A stretch of 51,401 nt of DNA, from IMG/VR virus record IMGVR_UViG_3300025133_000155, positions 1 through 51,401 of that record, one strand, 5' to 3'. The DNA is from a virus. This document shows positions 28,727 through 36,196 of this stretch, piece by piece. Every line of letters starts with the position of its first letter. Position 1 is the first letter of the stretch. Made by a program: the position numbers and the translations under genes. The notes under the pieces are model-generated. The model was not told where the DNA came from. It was given only the letters and a program-made list of their open reading frames with translations, and did not search any database.

Positions 28727-28763
28727 TTTTTTTAATCAATATTCATTGTTTTATTAGATTTTT

Positions 28764-28780
28764 CGGTAAATACTTATAGG
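28764..28780 (+). promoter_or_regulatory. Late promoter for the 534-residue protein
   Basis: CGGTAAATACTTATAGG, core 28767-28772. Confidence 0.75.
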
Positions 28781-28788
28781 AAACCATT

Positions 28789-30393
28789 ATGCTTAAATTT
28801 ACAGAATATCTAACAGAAAAAGACCATCGTCCCACTATTACGAAGAAAATAGGGATGCCACAAGAAGTTGCAGACTATCTACATGGTCTACACGACAAGC
28901 GATCAATTTGGTTTGCTAACCAGATTGCGAAGATGCCAAACTATCAAAGAACCGCTGATAACCAAAAATTAAATTGGGTTCAGACTGCTTTACGTGGGCA
29001 AATAACGGCAATATTGGATTGGATGCGAGGTGCCCAAAATGTTAACCTCAACGCTTACGATTGGGATGGGGCATTGCAAGGATCAGAAGAATGGCATGAT
29101 GAAATAGCACAACAAGCATCTGGAGAATTCGTTCCTGAAGATCTACCAGAAGGTGCTGAAATGGTCAAATCATTTCCTGATGGATTCTATTGGATTGATC
29201 TCAATGAAACATCTTGTGGTGTTGAAGGAAGGCAGATGGGACATTGTGGAACTACCCACGATGCAGAAACTCTAATGTCATTGCGTTCCCCAAAAGGCGA
29301 ACCTCACGTTACATTGGCAATTTCCCCTGAAGATGGGGCATGGCATCAATGTAAAGGTAAAGGTAATAGAAAACCAGATCCTAAATACTACCCATATATC
29401 GCACAGCTTCTTGCAGAACTAGAAGTTTACAACTTTAAGGCTGAATATAATCGTTCCGAAGACTTTGATGAAAGTGATTTTAGAGATTATGTAGAAGCAA
29501 ATGAGGATGATTTCCCCGAAGGAACTGCCGAGAAGATTGAAGATAGCGAATATGGTAGATTTGAAGAGGCAGAAAAGAGGGCAGAAGAACTCAATGCAGA
29601 TTTTGAACATGGTTATGTAAGTGCATTTTATGATGAATATGCATACATTGACGGTTCCTTCACATATACATTTGAAGGGGTTGATGTTATAAGACTTCCT
29701 GAATACAGGGATGGAAAGGATTATGCTCCAGATAAAGGAGAAATTGAAGAAGTAGAATTTAATGATGGTGGTGAAGACCTTCTTTTGGATATTCGTCTTC
29801 GTTATGGGGGATATGAAAACGATCCTGTTGATCAGGTTGAATCTGTTGGATATGATATCCAAGAATTAGAAAATGATTATGCCAAAGAACGTGCTAGAAT
29901 TGCAGAAGCATTGGTTGAAAATCGCATTATCAGAAAGTTACCATACGATTTAGAACTTGTGGATGAGATTAAAAAGCCTGATGAAGATCTAGATGAGATC
30001 GTGGACAATAATGGCGTTGAGGTGTTTAACACTATGATAGATCATGGGTTTGGCACAAGCGACATTGAACCTATCGCAGATTCATTAATCCCTCATGTTA
30101 AAGAAGTTATGGAAAAAATTATTCATCATAACAGGGGCGAACAACTTCAGATGAATTTTGAGGCTTATACAAAGACGATTGATCTAGGCGACCTATTCAC
30201 ACTTCAGGCATCCTTGACGGGCAGATATATTAGAGTTCAAATCTTTTTTGATGCAAATGCCGCACCAAAGGATAAACAAAACCACTACGCAACCTTGGTT
30301 CGATACCTACGAACCGATGCCGCCCACATGCTAATCAAAAAGCGTGTTATTCTTGGAATAGAAGAATACAAGAAAAAGCATATTAAATCTTGA
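28789..30393 (+). CDS. Large putative internal head protein (PcfJ-like motif)
   Basis: A 534-residue late protein. MLKFTEYLTEKDH ends in YLTE, a candidate prohead-protease site. Residues about 140-205 (WIDLNETSCGVEGRQMGHCG, then SLRSPKGEPHVTLAIS and AWHQCKGKGNRKPDPKYYPY) resemble the M-G-H-C plus K-G-x-N core of PcfJ-type phage/plasmid proteins. The rest is acidic and contains a few beta-rich stretches. Likely packaged and injected; biochemical role unknown. It lies between two near-identical tRNA pairs. Confidence 0.7.
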   Translation: MLKFTEYLTEKDHRPTITKKIGMPQEVADYLHGLHDKRSIWFANQIAKMPNYQRTADNQKLNWVQTALRGQITAILDWMRGAQNVNLNAYDWDGALQGSEEWHDEIAQQASGEFVPEDLPEGAEMVKSFPDGFYWIDLNETSCGVEGRQMGHCGTTHDAETLMSLRSPKGEPHVTLAISPEDGAWHQCKGKGNRKPDPKYYPYIAQLLAELEVYNFKAEYNRSEDFDESDFRDYVEANEDDFPEGTAEKIEDSEYGRFEEAEKRAEELNADFEHGYVSAFYDEYAYIDGSFTYTFEGVDVIRLPEYRDGKDYAPDKGEIEEVEFNDGGEDLLLDIRLRYGGYENDPVDQVESVGYDIQELENDYAKERARIAEALVENRIIRKLPYDLELVDEIKKPDEDLDEIVDNNGVEVFNTMIDHGFGTSDIEPIADSLIPHVKEVMEKIIHHNRGEQLQMNFEAYTKTIDLGDLFTLQASLTGRYIRVQIFFDANAAPKDKQNHYATLVRYLRTDAAHMLIKKRVILGIEEYKKKHIKS

Positions 30394-30417
30394 CAATAGG
30401 CTCACATTTGCTATAAT
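30390..30417 (+). promoter_or_regulatory. Sigma70-like promoter, leaderless configuration
   Basis: TTGACA (30390-30395), 16 nt, TATAAT (30412-30417), six bases, ATG at 30424. Confidence 0.85.
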
Positions 30418-30423
30418 TGTCGC

Positions 30424-30747
30424 ATGTTAAAATCAGAAAGAGTACAATATTACGCCAGAGATGCTAAGATTACCGGAGTAGAAGAAGCAGATTTAATGCG
30501 AGGACTCATGGGATCGTGTGGAATATCTGGCGATGAGATAGATGAAAAGATAAGTTGGGAAATGAACGGTGTTCAGGATGAGCGCAAGGTTCGCCACATT
30601 GCCGAGAAGTTTAAGTGCAAGATAATAGCTGTTGAAGTTATTGAGGCAGGTTCTGAATATGGAGTCATTTATGATGATGATATAGAAGCAACTTACGATG
30701 AGAATTACGAAATAGTTAGTCAACAATTTTTAATGAATGATATTTAA
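30424..30747 (+). CDS. Early protein, related to its downstream neighbour
   Basis: A 107-residue acidic protein. The C-terminus ATYDENYEIVSQQFLMNDI resembles ASFDENLATVKDEMIMNCL of the next gene, and both share a central RHIAEKFKCKIIAVEVIE / RYIAESTKYAITCVEMGE pattern, so the two are tandem paralogues. Leaderless start directly after the promoter. Function unknown. Confidence 0.75.
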   Translation: MLKSERVQYYARDAKITGVEEADLMRGLMGSCGISGDEIDEKISWEMNGVQDERKVRHIAEKFKCKIIAVEVIEAGSEYGVIYDDDIEATYDENYEIVSQQFLMNDI

Positions 30748-31119
30748 ATGATACATGAACAAATTATAACATACGTCCCAAAGGATCATAGCAGACCAAA
30801 CCCTGAGTTTGAAAAGCAACGAGATGCGGTATTAGCTAGGATAGAAGAAGCAACTTGTGATAATGAAAAGCTTGAGCTTATAGTTGGAATGCGGGGGTTA
30901 AAGGAAGATATAGATCCTTGGACTGTTGATGAGTTCATGAGATATATAGCAGAATCTACCAAATATGCGATCACCTGTGTTGAAATGGGTGAACATAAAT
31001 ATAAAAGAACTGGTAGGGATGAATTTGGACTAAAAGTGTCTTTTGATGATAAGAAACGAGCATCGTTTGATGAGAACCTCGCTACTGTCAAAGACGAAAT
31101 GATAATGAATTGCCTATAA
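30748..31119 (+). CDS. Early protein, tandem paralogue
   Basis: A 123-residue protein starting immediately after the stop of the paralogue at 30424 (TAAATG). See that entry for shared motifs. No membrane segment or known domain. Confidence 0.75.
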   Translation: MIHEQIITYVPKDHSRPNPEFEKQRDAVLARIEEATCDNEKLELIVGMRGLKEDIDPWTVDEFMRYIAESTKYAITCVEMGEHKYKRTGRDEFGLKVSFDDKKRASFDENLATVKDEMIMNCL

Positions 31120-31133
31120 AATAATAATAAATA

Positions 31134-31207
31134 CGCTCTACGATCTTGGCGGTCAGGTATCTCTCATAAGGATATTGTGGTGGGTTCGAAACCCTCTAGA
31201 GCGACTA
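31134..31207 (+). tRNA. tRNA-Met/Ile2(CAU), copy 2, 3' end ACTA
   Basis: Near copy of 28413-28486: acceptor CGCTCTA/TAGAGCG, anticodon stem TATCT/GGATA (compensatory change from CATCT/GGATG), loop CTCATAA, T loop TTCGAAA. The encoded end is ACTA instead of ACCA, so it needs trimming and CCA repair to be charged. Confidence 0.85.
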
Positions 31208-31216
31208 ATTTAGAAT

Positions 31217-31292
31217 GCTGATGTGATCCAACGGAAGAGGTGCTAGATTCAAAATCTAGTTGTTGTGGGTTCGAATCCCACCATCAGTACCA
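31217..31292 (+). tRNA. tRNA-Leu(CAA), short variable loop, copy 2
   Basis: Near copy of 28651-28726 with a different acceptor (GCTGATG/CATCAGT) and anticodon stem CTAGA/TCTAG. Loop TTCAAAA, CCA encoded. Confidence 0.9.
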
Positions 31293-31312
31293 ACATTTAA
31301 CGGAGGAATCCA

Positions 31313-32173
31313 ATGAACAAATTAATATTCGGGTTGCTACTTCTAGCAAGTACAGCATTTGGTATTTACACTGAAGAGGTTGTAACTACAAATGGAACAA
31401 CCAACACCGTAATTCATTTTATTGAAGATCTTACGGAATTCCATTGCTATTGGGAGACAGGAACTTATAGCTCAAACTCTGTTGCTAAATTCAGTGCAGA
31501 AGATGAAAGACGGTATGAGATATATGCCGAGCGAATGGAGCGTAATGGTACTAATGATTGGTGTTTAAAACAGCAACAGCCTAGATATAGTCATATTACC
31601 ACAAATACAGTCCATTGGATGAAAGCACATCCTGCTACTACCAATGACCTATACATTATAGCATATACATGGCACGAATGGGGATACGTTAATCTATATT
31701 GGAAAGAGAATCTTACTGATCCCACATGGGAGCGAATAATTTGGGGTAAACAGAGACATGATCCAAGAGTCTATGCAAGGACTAAGATCCATATGCACCC
31801 AGAATCAAGCATCACTAAGCGAATGCTCAAAGCCAAGACCGGATTTTTCTGTCAGAGCGTAAAAGGTCCATATACTTTTACGAGCCAAAGAGGTACTGAC
31901 AGTGTTCATGAGAATCTATACAAAGTTGACTTATCAAACTTCTTACCGGAACCAGAACCATTAGATGTAATTCCAAATAGAGGAGATCTGGGTATTGATC
32001 CAGTGGTATCGAATCCTCCTCCAGTTCCAAACGGTACACCTGTTGAGACGTATTGGCTAAATACTTCTAGTGGAACACGGCACAATAGTTCCTGTAGATA
32101 TTATGAAAATACTAAGCAAGGTGTTCCCTGTAATAAAGATGATGGAACTGCTTGTAAAACTTGTGACGGATGA
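31313..32173 (+). CDS. Exported protein with C-terminal Cys-rich domain
   Basis: A 286-residue protein. Signal peptide MNKLIFGLLLLASTAFG (cleavage near 17-18). The middle is Trp/Tyr-rich (HEWGYVNLYWKENLTDPTWE). The C-terminal 40 residues, YWLNTSSGTRHNSSCRYYEN then TKQGVPC and CKTCDG, form a Cys-rich domain of the kind WLNTxSxxxHNxxCxxYxNT found at the ends of assorted secreted bacterial proteins. It was probably acquired from the host. GGAGGA ribosome binding site. Possible envelope modification or superinfection role. Confidence 0.75.
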   Translation: MNKLIFGLLLLASTAFGIYTEEVVTTNGTTNTVIHFIEDLTEFHCYWETGTYSSNSVAKFSAEDERRYEIYAERMERNGTNDWCLKQQQPRYSHITTNTVHWMKAHPATTNDLYIIAYTWHEWGYVNLYWKENLTDPTWERIIWGKQRHDPRVYARTKIHMHPESSITKRMLKAKTGFFCQSVKGPYTFTSQRGTDSVHENLYKVDLSNFLPEPEPLDVIPNRGDLGIDPVVSNPPPVPNGTPVETYWLNTSSGTRHNSSCRYYENTKQGVPCNKDDGTACKTCDG

Positions 32174-32183
32174 TAAATAGTTA
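32171..32183 (+). promoter_or_regulatory. Late promoter, near-leaderless, for the ART-like gene
   Basis: GATAAATAGTTATATG, core 32174-32179, overlapping the preceding stop codon. Confidence 0.75.
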
Positions 32184-32184
32184 T

Positions 32185-32661
32185 ATGAAGAAACTACAAA
32201 TTAATGATATTCTAACCCGAATGGTTAAGGAATCAATGGACTTGGTTCTATACCACGCATCACCGACCCCATTTGAGGGAGCATTTGATCCAAATCGTAT
32301 TGGAAGTACAAACGATATGGGATATTCTGGACGAGGTTTTTATTTCACTCCCGATCATTCCTATGCAGTTAAGGATGCCTTACCTGCTAACATTGATGCA
32401 TTCGTGCGACAGTTTGACGTTAAACTTCAGAATCCATATGTAATTGATACTCCAGAAAAGGATATCTTTTCAAATGATAAAGAAAGTAACGAATCCGAGG
32501 TTCAATTCCAAGATCGCATGACTTCCGCTATTAAAGATGCGGGATATGACGGGACAATTAGGATGACCAATGGAAAGGTCGAAGAGGTAGTAGCTTTCAA
32601 TCCAAACACAATCAACCCTGTCGGTGAATGGCAACAGTTCACCAAACGTGAAAGAAGATAA
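32185..32661 (+). CDS. ADP-ribosyltransferase-like protein, probably head-packaged
   Basis: A 158-residue protein; the ATG at 32185 follows the late promoter. The ART fold signature is LVLYHASPTPFEGAFDPNRI (about 20-39), then GYSGRGFYFTPDHSYAVKDA, ending with AGYDGTIRMTNGKVEEVVAF and NPVGEW. This matches ART domains of polyvalent phage proteins (H-Y/S-E type, the glutamate in EEVVAF). The N-terminus MKKLQINDILTRMVKESMD resembles a capsid-targeting peptide. T4 Alt is a packaged ART that modifies host RNA polymerase, so an analogous injected role is plausible. Confidence 0.75.
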   Translation: MKKLQINDILTRMVKESMDLVLYHASPTPFEGAFDPNRIGSTNDMGYSGRGFYFTPDHSYAVKDALPANIDAFVRQFDVKLQNPYVIDTPEKDIFSNDKESNESEVQFQDRMTSAIKDAGYDGTIRMTNGKVEEVVAFNPNTINPVGEWQQFTKRERR

Positions 32662-32670
32662 CATTTCTTC

Positions 32671-32698
32671 TTGACACTCAACCCCATTCTGCTATAAT
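32671..32698 (+). promoter_or_regulatory. Sigma70-like promoter, leaderless configuration
   Basis: TTGACA (32671-32676), 16 nt, TATAAT (32693-32698), seven bases, ATG at 32706. Confidence 0.85.
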
Positions 32699-32705
32699 AG
32701 ACCGC

Positions 32706-33008
32706 ATGAGAGTAAGATGCGAAGTAGAGATGCGGTCAAATCGTGGCGACCCAGATGACATTAAAGAGATTATCAAATCTTGTATATTAGGCGTTTTAAA
32801 TTATGCAGGAATATTAAGAGTTGAGATTGTGGAATTTGTCGCACTTTACAAATATCCTGATAAGTTTATGGACGATTTAGTATTTGATGTTGAATTAAGC
32901 CCCGTGGAAATTGTAGAACCGTTAGTAAATTATGAATTGATATTGCGTGATATATCCAGACAGTGGGATGATATCGTTAAAGCTTTAAAGGGTGTTAATT
33001 ATGGTTAA
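32706..33008 (+). CDS. Small early protein
   Basis: A 100-residue protein (MRVRCEVEMRSNRGDPDDIK). Alpha/beta pattern with amphipathic helices. Leaderless start. Its end overlaps the next gene by 8 nt. Function unknown. Confidence 0.7.
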   Translation: MRVRCEVEMRSNRGDPDDIKEIIKSCILGVLNYAGILRVEIVEFVALYKYPDKFMDDLVFDVELSPVEIVEPLVNYELILRDISRQWDDIVKALKGVNYG

Positions 33009-33363
33009 AACTATTACAAAAAGGATCTTTGGAAACAATGCGGGATTCCGTGTTAAAGAAGATCCAAATGATTGGAATGCTAGTGATGTAGATCATATGG
33101 CTCGATGTATTATTAGGGCTAGTAAGAAGCATCCAATTAAACTGGTACAGCTTCGTGGAGCAGGGCATCGTAGATGTGTGGAGAACCGAGTGGCTTTTAA
33201 GGACGGTGGGAAGTGGGGAAATGCTCCAGAGAATTGGAACCAATTTGATGCGAATGGCAGATATTTGGAATTTGAGATTCAAGTTGAAACAAAATGCCCA
33301 AGACAAAGCCGTAAAACCTGTATGGAAGATATCAGGATGATGCTTATCATGGAAGTTTTATAA
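33001..33363 (+). CDS. Small basic early protein
   Basis: A 120-residue protein. The ATG at 33001 with AAAGGG upstream is preferred over a GTG at 32992. Basic N-terminal half (KTITKRIFGNNAGFRVKEDP; RASKKHPIKLVQLRGAGHRR), possibly nucleic-acid binding. No family recognised. Confidence 0.65.
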   Translation: MVKTITKRIFGNNAGFRVKEDPNDWNASDVDHMARCIIRASKKHPIKLVQLRGAGHRRCVENRVAFKDGGKWGNAPENWNQFDANGRYLEFEIQVETKCPRQSRKTCMEDIRMMLIMEVL

Positions 33364-33371
33364 AATTTTAG

Positions 33372-33399
33372 TTGACAGACGAACATGAGCATGTATAAT
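33372..33399 (+). promoter_or_regulatory. Strong sigma70-like promoter with conserved leader
   Basis: TTGACA (33372-33377), 16 nt, TATAAT (33394-33399), then the leader ACATAACAACAACAAC shared with the promoters near 21050 and 21264. Confidence 0.88.
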
Positions 33400-33437
33400 A
33401 GCTCACATAACAACAACAACAACAAAGGAGATAGAAA

Positions 33438-33677
33438 ATGTTTATTGAAGTATATCAAATCCCTACTGGGAACTGGACGAAACCCGCTAAAGAAAGTGTG
33501 CTTGATGAGAATCGCAAATGTATTAGCGTTAAAGGAATCCGTGTCCGATATTCTACCAAGTGTGCAGAACGAGCAGAAATTTTGATGCCTAATGGTGATA
33601 TCATTCACGTTGTAGGCTCTTACGATGAAATCGTAGAACGAATTCAAGAATCTGCTTACGTAGCACGAGTGTCGTGA
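33438..33677 (+). CDS. Small early protein
   Basis: A 79-residue protein (MFIEVYQIPTGNWTKPAKES), beta-rich then a helical end. AAGGAG ribosome binding site. First gene of a four-gene string (33438-34600). Function unknown. Confidence 0.75.
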   Translation: MFIEVYQIPTGNWTKPAKESVLDENRKCISVKGIRVRYSTKCAERAEILMPNGDIIHVVGSYDEIVERIQESAYVARVS

Positions 33678-33958
33678 AAAATATAATACATATAGGATTC
33701 GTATTAATCTTTGCCGTGCTTTGTTACAATATACGTGGAATGCAGACTGAGATTGCGTCACAAAGAACTGCTCATGGCGAGTTGAGTTCGTTTGTGGGAC
33801 AAATGATCACTGTTGACATGTCATTATATCGGAGCATACAAGGACATACTACCCATATTACTGAACTCAGAAGTATGGACAACACATTGAGCAACGTGGA
33901 TAACATGTTACTACAATATATAATCGAAATAAACCCAGAGCAATTTACCGGAGAATAA
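33674..33958 (+). CDS. Small inner-membrane protein
   Basis: A 94-residue protein from a GTG start overlapping the previous stop by 4 nt. One transmembrane segment (IIHIGFVLIFAVLCYNI, about 3-19) followed by an extracytoplasmic or cytoplasmic helical tail. Could be an accessory lysis or membrane-defence protein; nothing decides this. Confidence 0.65.
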   Translation: MKNIIHIGFVLIFAVLCYNIRGMQTEIASQRTAHGELSSFVGQMITVDMSLYRSIQGHTTHITELRSMDNTLSNVDNMLLQYIIEINPEQFTGE

Positions 33959-33959
33959 A

Positions 33960-34220
33960 ATGGCAAAATATAAACAGACAGCAAAAGAAAAGAAAGCGGA
34001 AATCAAGTACAAGTCGGATTTCGGGTCACATACCGAAATGATCAATGAAGATTACCTTGAATTTAATTCAGGCGATCATGGCTTTGTGATTTGTACCGAT
34101 AGCCGAGGTGATTATGTCACCCATCGTAAGTATTTGGACTGTGGTCTTTGCGACTACAATCGTTCAGTTGATACGGAAAGCCGTGAGGACAAGCTTAAGC
34201 TTACGCTTGAAAATAAGTAA
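33960..34220 (+). CDS. Small unknown protein
   Basis: An 86-residue protein, basic N-terminus (MAKYKQTAKEKKAEIKYKSD), then acidic, with a DCGLCDY turn. GGAG ribosome binding site. Co-transcribed with neighbours. Confidence 0.7.
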   Translation: MAKYKQTAKEKKAEIKYKSDFGSHTEMINEDYLEFNSGDHGFVICTDSRGDYVTHRKYLDCGLCDYNRSVDTESREDKLKLTLENK

Positions 34221-34600
34221 TGGCATACGATGTTGCTAGAATAAACTCACTGATCACATCCCCTGAAATCTTTCTGAAGTCAAAATTGATCTTAGTAGAA
34301 TATCAAGACGCTATTGAGAAGATGATGATGGACACTGTTGAGCAGGATGTGCGTGAATTGGACAATAGAGTAGACCGATCTCAGATCACCGATATTGAAG
34401 AATTCGCCAGTGAGGAAACCGCTCGTAGGATGGGCAAATATGGTAAAATCTTCTTTGATGATGAGATGGAGAGGTTACTAGATGGTTTCAATGATGAGAG
34501 GTTTGATCTCCTAGAGTTCAAACTACGTTGTGAGATTCTGACCGGATTGGCCGATTCATTAGCAAATTACGACTCAGATAAACTTAAATCACGCTTATAG
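34220..34600 (+). CDS. Unknown helical protein whose 3' end lies in a tRNA
   Basis: A 126-residue helical protein (MAYDVARINSLITSPEIFLK). The TAATGG junction overlaps the previous stop by one base. Its last codons and TAG stop (34591-34600) are the first 10 bases of tRNA-Arg(CCU), so coding and tRNA sequences share bases. Confidence 0.75.
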   Translation: MAYDVARINSLITSPEIFLKSKLILVEYQDAIEKMMMDTVEQDVRELDNRVDRSQITDIEEFASEETARRMGKYGKIFFDDEMERLLDGFNDERFDLLEFKLRCEILTGLADSLANYDSDKLKSRL

Positions 34601-34665
34601 TGTAACGGATAACACGGGAACCTCCTAAGTTCTAAATTGGGGTTCGATTCCCTGTAAGCGTACCA
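34591..34665 (+). tRNA. tRNA-Arg(CCU)
   Basis: Acceptor ACGCTTA/TAAGCGT, D stem GTGT/ACAC, anticodon stem GGAAC/GTTCT, loop CTCCTAA, T loop TTCGATT, A73, CCA. Overlaps the upstream CDS. Confidence 0.92.
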
Positions 34666-34680
34666 AAATAAGGAAGTATA

Positions 34681-35469
34681 ATGATTTTTGCAATAAATGG
34701 TGAGATGTTAGAATTGACAACTGAAGAAGCTCAAGAGGTTAACCGGAAAGATATCGGTGATTATCGCATGGTTTCACATAAGCAAGTTGATGAAGCAGAG
34801 ATGTTTAGGGTTTATCGGAAGAATAAAAACATCAAGGAATCTAAGAGGCGTATTGAGGGTGATGATGTTGCGTATGAGTTGGACATGGATGTGTTCGGTA
34901 AAGTTATGTCCAATCCAGCATCTACTGCATCCTTCAACCCTCAAGTGAGTATTGCTACTGGGAAGCTAACTGCATCTCAAATGCGCAATAAGGCTAAGAG
35001 AATGAAGTCTGAAGCTGAGAGGAATGATCGGGAACTGCCATTCAGTGGTGCATATATAGTACCAAAAATGTTCGGATATTTCCCTTTTTTAGATTGTGAT
35101 GACCTAAATACTTATACGGAAGCGAAGTTTGAACTTTCTGCTGATGGAATTCCTCACAGTTGTTATAAGTCTAACAAGTATAACCATTACTGGATATTTT
35201 GCGACAAACAATGTGAGATAAATGAAGCAATTGATTTTATTGAGTCTTACCCATGTGATCATAGATATCCATGGATAGCAAGATTCAAACAAGAACTGTG
35301 TGTAAGGGCAGTTCCTAAAGGAACCTATGCTCCAGTTCACGAGGAGAATCATTTGGAAGAAAGTTTTACTGATGATTTTACATATTGGAATAGCCAATTC
35401 GTGAAGTACTGGGACAGTGGTCTAATACCTAGCTATGTTGACATGCTTAATACTATGGACAATATCTAG
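34681..35469 (+). CDS. Unknown 262-residue protein
   Basis: The N-terminal 110 residues are polar. Then FGYFPFLDCDDLNTYTEAKF (about 125-144) and HSCYKSNKYNHYWIFCDK (about 158-175) resemble the spacing of the archaeo-eukaryotic primase-like fold (D-x-D, then a basic HYW strand), but the remaining motifs are not clear. I make no assignment. AAGGAAG ribosome binding site. Confidence 0.7.
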   Translation: MIFAINGEMLELTTEEAQEVNRKDIGDYRMVSHKQVDEAEMFRVYRKNKNIKESKRRIEGDDVAYELDMDVFGKVMSNPASTASFNPQVSIATGKLTASQMRNKAKRMKSEAERNDRELPFSGAYIVPKMFGYFPFLDCDDLNTYTEAKFELSADGIPHSCYKSNKYNHYWIFCDKQCEINEAIDFIESYPCDHRYPWIARFKQELCVRAVPKGTYAPVHEENHLEESFTDDFTYWNSQFVKYWDSGLIPSYVDMLNTMDNI

Positions 35470-35477
35470 AGGAGATT

Positions 35478-35840
35478 ATGAAAACAGAAAAAGTATATGT
35501 ATTTTATGGCGATGAAGACGTTGCCAGTGAATTGAAAGAACATTTAAATATTCGTCCTGCTAAAGAGCGAAATGAAGATGTTGGTTCGTTTGAGATTGAG
35601 AATTCATTGATTGTCGAACAGTTGAAGGAATTTAAATGGTCAGATATTGGAATCGGAAGATATGGAATGGTATTCTATTTGAACATTACTCAGGCTGACG
35701 ATGATAATCCAATTCCTACAATGTCAATTGAAAAGGCACATATCATTGTCCGTCATAAGACTAAGGCTGAGATTAAAGAAGAATCTAAAGATGGTATACA
35801 AAAAGCCTTGACACTTTTGGATGCAACTGATACTATTTAG
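35478..35840 (+). CDS. Unknown 120-residue protein
   Basis: MKTEKVYVFYGDEDVASELK opens an alpha/beta fold; LKEHLNIRPAKERNED and VSIEKAHIIVRHKTKAE-like segments follow. AGAGGAG ribosome binding site. Co-transcribed with the 262-residue gene (8 nt gap). Confidence 0.7.
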   Translation: MKTEKVYVFYGDEDVASELKEHLNIRPAKERNEDVGSFEIENSLIVEQLKEFKWSDIGIGRYGMVFYLNITQADDDNPIPTMSIEKAHIIVRHKTKAEIKEESKDGIQKALTLLDATDTI

Positions 35841-35845
35841 AAACA

Positions 35846-35989
35846 ATGAGGAAACGATACAAAAAGAAGAAACGCTCCTGCCCACTATGCAAACCGCATA
35901 AAATGGGGTGGGAGCATAGATTTAAGAAAAAAGAACTTGACTTACGTGAACGTTCTGATAAGATAATTAGACAAGAGAGAGAAATATAA
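35846..35989 (+). CDS. Small basic CPLCKPHK-type protein
   Basis: A 47-residue protein: MRKRYKKKKRSCPLCKPHKM then GWEHRFKKKELDLRERSDK. The CPLCKPHKxGWEHRxK pattern recurs in small phage and bacterial proteins of unknown role. One CxxC plus His residues could bind zinc, and the charge suggests RNA or DNA contact. Confidence 0.75.
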   Translation: MRKRYKKKKRSCPLCKPHKMGWEHRFKKKELDLRERSDKIIRQEREI

Positions 35990-35999
35990 AATTTAAATT

Positions 36000-36077
36000 G
36001 CGTCATTGGTGTTTAATGGTCTAGCATCCGAGATTTCCAATCTTGTGGTAAGGGTTCGAATCCCTTATGACGTACCA
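36000..36077 (+). tRNA. tRNA-Gly(UCC)
   Basis: Acceptor GCGTCAT/ATGACGT, anticodon stem CGAGA/TCTTG, loop TTTCCAA, T arm AAGGG-TTCGAAT-CCCTT, A73, CCA. Confidence 0.92.
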
Positions 36078-36096
36078 ATTTTGAAAGAAAGTTAAT

Positions 36097-36165
36097 ATGA
36101 AAAAGTCACAACCAACGATTCAGGATCTATGGGAGAAGTGGGCATTTATAGTAAATAAAAGTTGA
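36097..36165 (+). CDS. Possible 22-residue peptide
   Basis: MKKSQPTIQDLWEKWAFIVN and so on, stop TGA overlapping the -35 box of the next promoter. GAAAGAAAG lies upstream. Too short to be sure. Confidence 0.3.
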   Translation: MKKSQPTIQDLWEKWAFIVNKS

Positions 36166-36190
36166 CAATGGGCAACCCCTATGATACTAT
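36162..36190 (+). promoter_or_regulatory. Sigma70-like promoter for the large ncRNA
   Basis: TTGACA (36162-36167), 17 nt, TACTAT (36185-36190). Transcription would start near 36197. Confidence 0.75.
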
Positions 36191-36196
36191 GTTTAC

